Below are positions 1-5,371 of a stretch of 6,894 nt of DNA, in pieces. The notes under the pieces were generated by a model. That model had not been told where the DNA came from and did no database searches. It saw only the letters and a list, made by a program, of their open reading frames with translations. Position 1 is the first letter of the stretch, and each line of letters opens with the position of its first letter. This DNA comes from an uncultured Odoribacter sp. (GTDB taxonomy: Bacteria > Bacteroidota > Bacteroidia > Bacteroidales > Marinifilaceae): assembly GCA_900548135.1 (NCBI GenBank), contig URJC01000132.1, forward strand, positions 1-6,894. Direction: 5' to 3'. Made by a program: the position numbers and the translations under genes.

Positions 1-1877
1 CAGTTCTGGGCAGCCATATTTACGGGCACTGCGAAAAGACAGACAGCAGTTACGGCAATGGCAGATACGGAGGGATTCAACTTCTTCAAGTTTTTATTCA
101 GGAAATTCCATATGGCCAGTACCCCTAGACCGATCCAGATTGCGTAAGCATAAAATGAACCTGCATAGGCATAATCCCGTTCACGTGGCTCCATCGGTGG
201 CTGATTCAGGAAAACGATGATGGCAATACCAGTCATGATAAATAGTAACATCACAGCCCAGAAATCCTGTTTTCCCTGACGTCCGCGGCGGTATTGGTAG
301 AACATTCCCAGGATACCTAATAAGAAAGGCAGCATGTAATATTTATTGTATGCTTTTTCTTGTTTCAGGGTATCCGGAAGTTCAGATTGATTTCCTAAGC
401 GCATTTCATCGAGGAACTGAATGCCTGTGATCCAGTTGCCGTGTAAAATATCTCCATCTCCCTGAATGTCATTTTGGCGGCCGGAAAAGTTCCACATAAA
501 ATATCGCCAGTACATGTGGCCTAGCTGGTAGTTGAAGAAGTACCGCATATTATTGCCAAAACTGGGACGTGTGCGGGATTCCCCGTTGACAACATAAGTA
601 GGACCGTTGTTTTTTCCTCCCCATGCCTGATAAGCAGATGCATAGGAAGGGCGTCCATTGTTGTACATACGCGGAAAGATGCCACAAAAGCGTTTGTCAT
701 ATTCTGCGCTGATTTTGTGGCCGACAACATCATATACGCCTGTCTCTTTGTTCTGATAATAAATCGGATCCCCATTCTTGTAGCCGGTTAACGGAGCATT
801 ATAATATTGCCCATAGATTAATGGAGAATCTCCATATTGGTCACGATTGATATAGGAAAGCAAAGAAAAAACATTATCCGGACTATTTTCATCAATAGGA
901 GGATCACTCAGTGAACGAATCACCACCATAGAATAAGAGGAATATCCGATCAGGATCACCATGAAACAGGTTAGGATTGTATTCCAGATTGGCATGTTTT
1001 TTTTCAAGGTGTAACGGATGCCCAAAACCAAAGCGCTGATAATTAATAAAACATATATGATTACGCCGGTATTGAAAGGGAGTCCCATGCCATTGGTGAA
1101 TATCAACTCAAACCAACCTGCAATTTTAATCACTCCGGGAATTACTCCGAAATTAACTACTCCCAGGATAACCAATGAGAGAAGTCCGGTTTTAATTACT
1201 CCGGCTGTTGTCGGTTTAAATTTCTTAAAATAATATACGAATACAATGGCTGGAATTGCCAGCAAGTTCAGTAAGTGCACGCCTATAGATAAACCAATCA
1301 GATAAGCAATTAATACCAACCAACGGTTTGCATATGATTCAAAGGCAACATTTTCCCATTTCAAAATGGCCCAGAATACGACCGCTGTGAAAAGGGAAGA
1401 CATAGCATATACTTCACCTTCAACGGCTGAGAACCAAAACGTATCTGTAAAGGTGTAGGTTAGCGAACCAATTAGAGAAGCACCCAGGATAGCAAACATC
1501 TGGGATATTGTCATTTCCTCCCCTTCTTTTACCACCAATTTACGGGCCAGATGAGTAATCGACCAGAATAGGAAAAGGATAGTAAAGCCTGAACAAAGAG
1601 CTGACATGTAATTGATCATCAAGGCCTGGGTTTCCACTGATGGGGCGAAAATTGCAAACAGGCGGGAAATAATCATAAACAACGGTGCTCCGGGGGGGTG
1701 TCCGACCTGCAGACCCACAGAGGTGGTGATAAATTCGCCGCAATCCCACAAACTTGCCGTTGGCTCCGCTGTGAGTATGTACGTGAGGCTGGCAATAACA
1801 AAAGTGACCCAACCGGTAACTCTGTTAATAAGCCGGAAGCTTAGATTAGGGTGATCTTTAATCGTATACATATTCAT
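1..1877 (-). CDS. DUF2723 (GT117/TMEM260-like) multi-pass membrane protein, partial
   Basis: An uninterrupted reading frame of 625 codons runs from ATG 1877 off the left edge, so the C-terminus is missing; family members in this phylum are usually longer, around 1000 residues. It is a polytopic inner-membrane protein with hydrophobic segments at about residues 20-37, 87-108 and 127-142, and several later ones. Conserved-looking blocks are LWDCGEF (43-49), GHPPGAP (59-65), FWFSAVEGEVY (147-157) and EPRERDYAYAGSF (563-575). An acidic pair (D45, E48) just after the first membrane segment is typical of GT-C glycosyltransferases. A less hydrophobic stretch at about 315-480 is probably extracytoplasmic. 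The family is classed as GT117; its mammalian member TMEM260 is a protein O-mannosyltransferase. The bacterial substrate is unknown, so protein or envelope glycosylation is inference. Start: ATG 1877, with an in-frame ATG at 1871 as alternative; neither has a strong ribosome binding site. It is transcribed away from the tRNA cluster. Confidence 0.9.
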   Translation of the reverse strand, partial: MNMYTIKDHPNLSFRLINRVTGWVTFVIASLTYILTAEPTASLWDCGEFITTSVGLQVGHPPGAPLFMIISRLFAIFAPSVETQALMINYMSALCSGFTILFLFWSITHLARKLVVKEGEEMTISQMFAILGASLIGSLTYTFTDTFWFSAVEGEVYAMSSLFTAVVFWAILKWENVAFESYANRWLVLIAYLIGLSIGVHLLNLLAIPAIVFVYYFKKFKPTTAGVIKTGLLSLVILGVVNFGVIPGVIKIAGWFELIFTNGMGLPFNTGVIIYVLLIISALVLGIRYTLKKNMPIWNTILTCFMVILIGYSSYSMVVIRSLSDPPIDENSPDNVFSLLSYINRDQYGDSPLIYGQYYNAPLTGYKNGDPIYYQNKETGVYDVVGHKISAEYDKRFCGIFPRMYNNGRPSYASAYQAWGGKNNGPTYVVNGESRTRPSFGNNMRYFFNYQLGHMYWRYFMWNFSGRQNDIQGDGDILHGNWITGIQFLDEMRLGNQSELPDTLKQEKAYNKYYMLPFLLGILGMFYQYRRGRQGKQDFWAVMLLFIMTGIAIIVFLNQPPMEPRERDYAYAGSFYAYAIWIGLGVLAIWNFLNKNLKKLNPSVSAIAVTAVCLFAVPVNMAAQN

Positions 1878-2129
1878 TTCTTAGTATAAATTTGCAATAA
1901 TAATAGTATAAAAAATTCGTTTTTAAGCTTTTATCAGGATGAAATTTCAAGTTTTGATAAATAAATGAAATGATAAGAATCATTAAGTGTCTTATAATCA
2001 AAAGATACTGAAAATTCTTCCAGATAACGAAGCACGAAAATAATTATTTTACCTGAATTTTCCTCATTTTTTTTGTTAGAAAAAAAAAACGTTCTATATT
2101 TGCACCGTCAAAAATGACACATCAATGAT
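1878..2129. other. AT-rich gene-free spacer between divergent units
   Basis: This 252-bp spacer separates the leftward DUF2723 gene from the rightward tRNA cluster. I see no coding sequence in it. The right end holds the tRNA promoter. On the left, only a poor match to a minus-strand -7 box is visible (TATTATTG, 1902-1895) with no TTG at the right distance, so the DUF2723 promoter is not resolved. A short inverted repeat AATGAT/ATCATT (1969-1984, 4-nt loop) is also present and could be chance. Confidence 0.7.
2073..2102 (+). promoter_or_regulatory. Bacteroides-type -33/-7 promoter of the tRNA cluster
   Basis: A TTG at 2073-2075 is followed by a 19-nt spacer and TATATTTG at 2095-2102, an exact match to the Bacteroidetes primary sigma pattern TTG-N19-TAnnTTTG. 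The predicted start of transcription is about 2108-2112, roughly 20 nt before the first tRNA. The -33 lies at the end of a T8 run and the spacer contains an A10 run (2080-2089), so the promoter DNA is probably bent. Confidence 0.82.
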
Positions 2130-2200
2130 TGTCCCATTGTGTAATGGCAGCACAGCAGGTTTTGGTTCTGTCAGTCCAGGTTCGAATCCTGGTGGGACAA
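2130..2200 (+). tRNA. tRNA-Gln (anticodon UUG)
   Basis: The cloverleaf folds by eye. Acceptor TGTCCCA (2130-2136) pairs with TGGGACA (2193-2199). The D arm closes with GTG/CAC. The anticodon stem is GCAGG/TCTGT (2155-2159 and 2167-2171) around a 7-nt loop with TTG at 2162-2164. The T stem is CCAGG/CCTGG with loop TTCGAAT. The discriminator is A2200. The next bases are CAC, so CCA is not encoded and must be added after transcription. It decodes CAA and, by wobble, CAG. It is first in a three-tRNA transcript. Confidence 0.93.
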
Positions 2201-2209
2201 CACTTGATT

Positions 2210-2296
2210 GCCCAAGTGGTGAAATTGGTATACACGCTAGTTTCAGGTACTAGTGGCTTTACGGCCGTGTAGGTTCGAGTCCTATTTCGGGCACCA
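2210..2296 (+). tRNA. tRNA-Leu (anticodon CAG), CCA encoded
   Basis: This is a class II tRNA with a long variable arm (2254-2268, stem GGC/GCC). The anticodon stem CTAGT/ACTAG encloses loop TTCAGGT, with the anticodon at 2244-2246, reading codon CUG. The T stem GTAGG/CCTAT has one G-U pair. Acceptor strands GCCCAAG (2210-2216) and TTCGGGC (2286-2292) pair at six of seven positions; the fifth pair is an A-C mismatch (2214/2288). Discriminator A2293 is followed by a genomically encoded CCA (2294-2296). It begins 9 nt after tRNA-Gln. Confidence 0.92.
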
Positions 2297-2316
2297 GTTT
2301 TGAATTGTAAATTTCA

Positions 2317-2400
2317 GCCCAGGTGGTGAAATTGGTATACACGCTACTTTGAGGTGGTAGTGGTCGAAAGGCTGTGCAAGTTCGAGTCTTGTCCTGGGCA
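2317..2400 (+). tRNA. tRNA-Leu (anticodon GAG)
   Basis: A class II tRNA with fully paired acceptor stem GCCCAGG (2317-2323)/CCTGGGC (2393-2399). The anticodon stem CTACT/GGTAG encloses loop TTGAGGT, anticodon GAG at 2351-2353, reading CUC and CUU. The variable arm (2361-2375) closes on a GAAA tetraloop. The T stem is GCAAG/CTTGT. Discriminator A2400 is followed by CTG, so CCA is not encoded. It shares an unbroken 24-nt D-arm block with the preceding tRNA-Leu, which suggests tandem duplication. It is last in the cluster, with the terminator about 24 nt downstream. Confidence 0.93.
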
Positions 2401-2423
2401 CTGATTTGAAATTTTAAACATTG

Positions 2424-2452
2424 AAAACCGCTGTATTTACAGCGGTTTTTTT
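2424..2452 (+). terminator. Rho-independent terminator of the tRNA cluster, probably bidirectional
   Basis: An 11-bp stem (2424-2434 with 2439-2449, core CCGCTGT/ACAGCGG) has a 4-nt ATTT loop and is followed by a T run to 2452. On the minus strand the same hairpin ends in TTTT, so it may also stop the leftward kinase transcript, whose stop codon lies 14 bp away at 2466-2468. Confidence 0.88.
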
Positions 2453-2465
2453 GCTTTTTGATATT

Positions 2466-3482
2466 TCAAAAGAATGAATGTGTTTGTTCTGGATCGTATA
2501 GAGCTTGGATAATCCTACGGAGTTCCGGGTAGGTGGATTTTAGTTTACCGCTTTCGAAAAGAGAGATGAGCGTTTGCAAACCGGGACGGATGGAATCAAT
2601 GAAATGCTGTTTCCTTTCGTAAAGTCCGCGTAGTCCGAAAGCCCCCATTGCCTGTAACAGGCGTACTAGTACAAAACGATAGTAATCCTGCCTGAAAGTC
2701 CTTGCTGATACTGGGCGGTAATGTTGTAGTTCATTAATATAGTAATCCAATAATTGTTCACGTTGATCGTCTGGAATGGCGATGATGGCATCGTATAACA
2801 GGGAGGCAACATCGTAATGTAAAGCTCCTTGTCGTCCCCCCTGATAATCAATGAACCACACTTCTTCCTTACGGATCATGATGTTTCTGGACTGAAAATC
2901 CCGGAACATAAATGCATCCGCCGGAACTTGGCATAATTGGGATGTAAGAAGGGTAAAGTCGTTTTCCAGGGCTTCTTCGGAAAAAATAATTCCCGTTAAA
3001 CGCAAAAAGCAATATTTGAAATAATTCAGATCCCAGCTAATGCATCGTTGGTCGAAAACAGGACGCGGTATGCAAGACGAATAATCCAGTCCCTGATGCC
3101 CTGAAATTTGAAAGCGTAATAATTCTTTCAGTGATTTCCGGTATAAATCCATGAGGTGTTCATTCAGTGCTGTTTCCCTCCGTTCCTGTTTCACTATGTC
3201 CAGCAACATGTGATTACCCAGGTCTTCCTGAATATAGGCTAAACCGTCCTCCGATATACAATAGATGCGGGGAGCATGTAGTTTTTTTTGCCGGAAATGT
3301 TTGGAAAAAGTAATAAATAATTGATTTTCATAAAAATCCCGATGGTAAGTACCAATATAGGATTGGCCATTCGATTCTATACGGTAATACTGACGTGCAG
3401 AACCTGAGGAAGGTAATAGGGTTATGTAATCCGGGAAAACACCCCAATGTTGTTTGAATAAAGTAAGGAAAATATCTTCCAT
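2466..3482 (-). CDS. APH-family phosphotransferase, AmgK-like kinase
   Basis: This 338-residue cytoplasmic kinase-like protein has the aminoglycoside phosphotransferase/choline kinase fold. The catalytic loop is FRDFQSRN (193-200), with D195 as probable catalytic base and N200 for metal. The metal-binding block is IDYQGG (211-216), followed by YDVASLLYD (223-231). A nucleotide-loop candidate, SSGSARQYYRI (25-35), resembles the corresponding segment of AmgK, the MurNAc/GlcNAc anomeric kinase of cell-wall recycling. The usual ATP-anchoring lysine is not evident in the next strand; only E52 and N53 stand out. The gene starts 8 bp after the NUDIX stop and is probably co-transcribed with it. A sugar substrate is inferred from family resemblance; no MurU-type nucleotidyltransferase is visible nearby. 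Antibiotic resistance is unlikely. No RapZ domain is fused. Confidence 0.85.
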   Translation of the reverse strand: MEDIFLTLFKQHWGVFPDYITLLPSSGSARQYYRIESNGQSYIGTYHRDFYENQLFITFSKHFRQKKLHAPRIYCISEDGLAYIQEDLGNHMLLDIVKQERRETALNEHLMDLYRKSLKELLRFQISGHQGLDYSSCIPRPVFDQRCISWDLNYFKYCFLRLTGIIFSEEALENDFTLLTSQLCQVPADAFMFRDFQSRNIMIRKEEVWFIDYQGGRQGALHYDVASLLYDAIIAIPDDQREQLLDYYINELQHYRPVSARTFRQDYYRFVLVRLLQAMGAFGLRGLYERKQHFIDSIRPGLQTLISLFESGKLKSTYPELRRIIQALYDPEQTHSFF

Positions 3483-3490
3483 ACAACTTT

Positions 3491-4078
3491 TTATTTGGAT
3501 TTTTGAAAAACAGGGAGAAGCGAAGGATAAGTCTGGGTAGTGATTTTGTCCAGTTCACTGACTGGAAACCAGAATACTTCTTCAATATGGGGACACAGCG
3601 TGCAATTGGATGGACAGCTCATCTGGTACCAATGGGTTTTTTTCAGAAACCAGGTCTCATTTCGGTAATAAATGTGTAGGGTATTCATGAATGGAGTTGT
3701 AATTTTTACATCTTCTAGTCCGCATTCTTCTTTCACTTCCCGTATTGCACATTCTTCAAGGGTTTCTCCGGCTTCCAGATGACCTTTTGGCAGGTCGTAC
3801 ATGCCTTGGCGTTTGATTAGTAATATTTTGTCTTGTTCATGTACAATACCTCCAGCGGCTTTGACATATACAAAACAGGATTTAAACAGAGAGAATAATT
3901 CTTCCAGATCTTCGTCGTAGAGGATTACTGTAAATTTATCCGTCCGTTGTAATTGTTCGTGAATGAAATCTTTGGTTATATTAAAATCCTGATGTTTCCA
4001 GATTTGTTTTTTTTCTTTCAGTAAATTCTGATCATCTGTAAGTAAAAAGCAGCTGTCTTTAAAAAATACTTTATACAT
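3491..4078 (-). CDS. NUDIX hydrolase with N-terminal extension
   Basis: A NUDIX pyrophosphohydrolase, which cleaves nucleoside diphosphates linked to another group (X) with divalent metal. Numbered from the ATG at 4078 it is 195 residues. The Nudix box (GX5EX7REUXEEXGU) is complete at about 99-121: G99, E105, then REVKEECGL at 113-121, with the metal-binding glutamates present. The core domain starts at about residue 70 (VYVKAAGGIV). The first 70 residues form a separate small region seen in related Bacteroidales proteins. Start choice: an upstream in-frame TTG at 4084 would add two residues, but ATG 4078 (MYKVFF) is preferred. It is the first gene of a leftward pair with the kinase and divergent from pyrE. 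Substrate cannot be read from sequence; candidates are ADP-ribose, (d)NTP or diadenosine-type molecules. Confidence 0.9.
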   Translation of the reverse strand: MYKVFFKDSCFLLTDDQNLLKEKKQIWKHQDFNITKDFIHEQLQRTDKFTVILYDEDLEELFSLFKSCFVYVKAAGGIVHEQDKILLIKRQGMYDLPKGHLEAGETLEECAIREVKEECGLEDVKITTPFMNTLHIYYRNETWFLKKTHWYQMSCPSNCTLCPHIEEVFWFPVSELDKITTQTYPSLLPVFQKSK

Positions 4079-4095
4079 TTGCAAAAATTTATAAT

Positions 4096-4103
4096 TACCT
4101 TTA
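4096..4103 (+). promoter_or_regulatory. Candidate -7 box for pyrE
   Basis: TACCTTTA matches TAnnTTTG at all but the last base and ends 15 bp before the pyrE ATG. It directly abuts the minus-strand candidate box at 4104-4111. The only nearby upstream TTG (4079-4081) is 14 nt away, shorter than the usual spacer, so support is weak. Confidence 0.35.
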
Positions 4104-4111
4104 CAAAAATA
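4104..4111 (-). promoter_or_regulatory. Candidate -7 box for the NUDIX-kinase unit
   Basis: The minus strand reads TATTTTTG, an exact match to TAnnTTTG, 25 bp upstream of the NUDIX ATG. No TTG lies at the expected 19-21 nt; the nearest is only 14 nt away, at 4128-4126. The match is only moderately specific in AT-rich DNA. Confidence 0.4.
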
Positions 4112-4118
4112 GATAAAA

Positions 4119-4730
4119 ATGAATACAATTGCAGAAAAAGTGGCATCCTATTTGTTAGATATAAAAGCAATCAAGTTGGAGCCCAATAATCCGTTTACCT
4201 GGGCTTCCGGATGGAAATCACCGATTTATTGTGATAACCGGAAGACCTTGTCCTATCCGGAGGTCCGTTCTTATATCAAAGAACAATTTGCAACTTTGAT
4301 CCGGGAGAAATACCCAGAGGTGGAAGTGATTGCTGGTGTAGCTACGGGGGCAATTGCACAGGGAGTTTTAGTGGCACAGGAATTGAATCTGCCATTTATC
4401 TATGTGCGTTCATCAGCAAAAAGTCACGGATTGGAAAACCTGATCGAGGGGGAATATAAGGCTGGACAAAAAGTGGTGTCAACTGGCGGTTCTAGCTTGC
4501 AGGCCGTTGAAGCTTTGCGGAATGCTGGTTGCGAAGTATTGGGAATGACGGCTATTTTTACATACGGATTTCAGAAAGCAGAAGATAACTTTAAGGCTGC
4601 CAGATGTGAACTGACAACTTTGAGTAATTACAATGCAATGATTGATTTGGCTGTGAAAGTCGGTTATGTGAAAGCTGAACAAGTGGAAAAATTGAAAGAA
4701 TGGCGTTTAAGCCCTGAAACTTATAAATAA
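4119..4730 (+). CDS. pyrE: Orotate phosphoribosyltransferase lacking the PRPP acidic pair
   Basis: OPRTase converts orotate and PRPP to orotidine 5'-phosphate in de novo pyrimidine synthesis (cytoplasmic homodimer). Family blocks are clear: ASGWKSPIYCDNRKTLSYP (29-47), GVATGAIAQG (73-82) and the catalytic flexible loop VRSSAKSHG (96-104), with K101 and H103. The anomaly is the PRPP-binding signature. Homologues have a hydrophobic strand ending in an acidic pair (…VVxxEDLI) directly before STGGSS. Here K118-V119-V120 runs straight into S121-T122-G123-G124, so both acidic residues and the strand end are gone. At 203 residues the protein is about six shorter than Bacteroidales relatives as I remember them, fitting an 18-nt in-frame loss at 4478/4479. 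Identity is secure; activity is doubtful. It is divergent from the NUDIX gene and followed by a long hairpin. Confidence 0.92.
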   Translation: MNTIAEKVASYLLDIKAIKLEPNNPFTWASGWKSPIYCDNRKTLSYPEVRSYIKEQFATLIREKYPEVEVIAGVATGAIAQGVLVAQELNLPFIYVRSSAKSHGLENLIEGEYKAGQKVVSTGGSSLQAVEALRNAGCEVLGMTAIFTYGFQKAEDNFKAARCELTTLSNYNAMIDLAVKVGYVKAEQVEKLKEWRLSPETYK

Positions 4731-4748
4731 TTATGTAATAAAAATATT

Positions 4749-4815
4749 GAAATGTCAGGAATGCCGGGGGGAAACATGCTAATTTCTTTGGCATTTCTGA
4801 CATTTTTAGTTTTTC
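4749..4815 (+). terminator. Long hairpin and T-rich tail downstream of pyrE
   Basis: A 16-bp stem (4750-4765 with 4790-4805, one G-T pair) carries a 24-nt loop that opens with a G6 run (4766-4771); GAAA/TTTC inside the loop could extend the fold. T runs at 4803-4807 and 4810-4814 follow. It begins 19 nt after the pyrE stop. It probably ends pyrE transcription, but it also lies just upstream of the SRPBCC gene, which has no convincing promoter, so partial read-through is plausible. Confidence 0.65.
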
Positions 4816-4838
4816 GTAATTTATAAGCACATTATATT

Positions 4839-5321
4839 ATGTCAACAACAAAGATTGCAAGTGAGATTTTTAAAATCGATAGTCCTATCAGAGAAGTATA
4901 TGCCTTTCTTTCTGATTTCCAGAAAATTGGTAAATTATTTGAAATGGCTAAACAAATGGGGATGGCAAATAATATGCAGATGGAAAAAATTTCTGATAAA
5001 ATTGAAGATACCCGTTTCTGTGAGAATGCTTGCTATGTAACTTTGAAGGGGATGGGTGAATTAGCTGTAAGAATTGTGGAGAAGGAAGAGCCGAAAATGA
5101 TTAAGTTAGGCGGGGATGGAAGCATGCCTTTCGAATTTAACCTTTGGATACAATTATTGGAAAATGGTCCGTATGATACCCGTATGAAACTTACTTTTCA
5201 AGCCGAGTTGAATATGATGATGAAAATGATGCTGAAAGGAAAATTGGAAAAAGCAATCAACCAACTGGGGGAGGGATTAACTAAAATTCCTTATGGACTT
5301 TTGAATAATACTAATTTGTAA
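4839..5321 (+). CDS. SRPBCC (START-like) small protein
   Basis: This 160-residue protein has no signal peptide and resembles SRPBCC/START-like proteins found beside pyrE in Bacteroidales. The pattern is an N-terminal strand (about 5-14), a helix with SPIREVYAFLSDFQKI (15-30), alternating strands from about 60 to 122 including FEFNLWIQLL (98-107), and a C-terminal helix (about 123-148). That helix-grip fold makes a hydrophobic ligand cavity. Ligand and role are unknown. It is rich in methionine: M36, M40, M42, M46 and M48 in one stretch and M126-M128, M130 and M131 in another, plausibly lining the cavity or a membrane-contacting face. It lies 108 bp after pyrE on the same strand with a hairpin between, and converges on clpX. 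No Shine-Dalgarno is seen. Confidence 0.75.
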   Translation: MSTTKIASEIFKIDSPIREVYAFLSDFQKIGKLFEMAKQMGMANNMQMEKISDKIEDTRFCENACYVTLKGMGELAVRIVEKEEPKMIKLGGDGSMPFEFNLWIQLLENGPYDTRMKLTFQAELNMMMKMMLKGKLEKAINQLGEGLTKIPYGLLNNTNL

Positions 5322-5332
5322 CTGGCTATTGA

Positions 5333-5362
5333 TTTATGACACTGCCCAAGCAGTGTCATAAA
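5333..5362. terminator. Perfect 13-bp hairpin between convergent genes
   Basis: TTTATGACACTGC (5333-5345) pairs without mismatch with GCAGTGTCATAAA (5350-5362) around a CCAA loop. It sits between the SRPBCC stop (5321) and the clpX stop (5372). Neither strand has a proper T run after the stem, so it is not a textbook intrinsic terminator. A shared 3'-end structure or bidirectional terminator for both converging transcripts is the likeliest role. Confidence 0.6.
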
Positions 5363-5371
5363 CCCAAAACA

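Noticed and set aside
1018..1233. Open frame on the plus strand inside the DUF2723 region
   Set aside because: It lies wholly antisense to a long, well-patterned membrane protein; the composition (I, T, P, N rich) is what reverse-complemented hydrophobic codons give, and there is no start context.
1540..1854. Overlapping frames on both strands at 1540-1812 and 1612-1854
   Set aside because: Both are out-of-frame shadows of the DUF2723 coding frame, which reads without interruption from 1877 to the window edge.
1969..1984. Inverted repeat AATGAT/ATCATT as an operator
   Set aside because: It is only 6 bp per arm in very AT-rich DNA, without a promoter element at a meaningful distance; chance is likely.
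2466..3482. Aminoglycoside resistance gene
   Set aside because: The APH fold is shared by many sugar and choline kinases. The loop motifs are AmgK-like rather than those of resistance enzymes, and the context is housekeeping.
4079..4084. TTG start at 4084 for the NUDIX protein
   Set aside because: The ATG two codons downstream at 4078 gives a more typical start (MYKVFF), and the upstream TTG adds only two residues.
4788..4830. Promoter for the SRPBCC gene (TAGTTTTT at 4807-4814 or TAATTTAT at 4817-4824)
   Set aside because: Neither ends in TTTG and the only nearby TTG (4788-4790) is at the wrong distance (16 or 26 nt); the T-rich DNA is better explained as the terminator tail.
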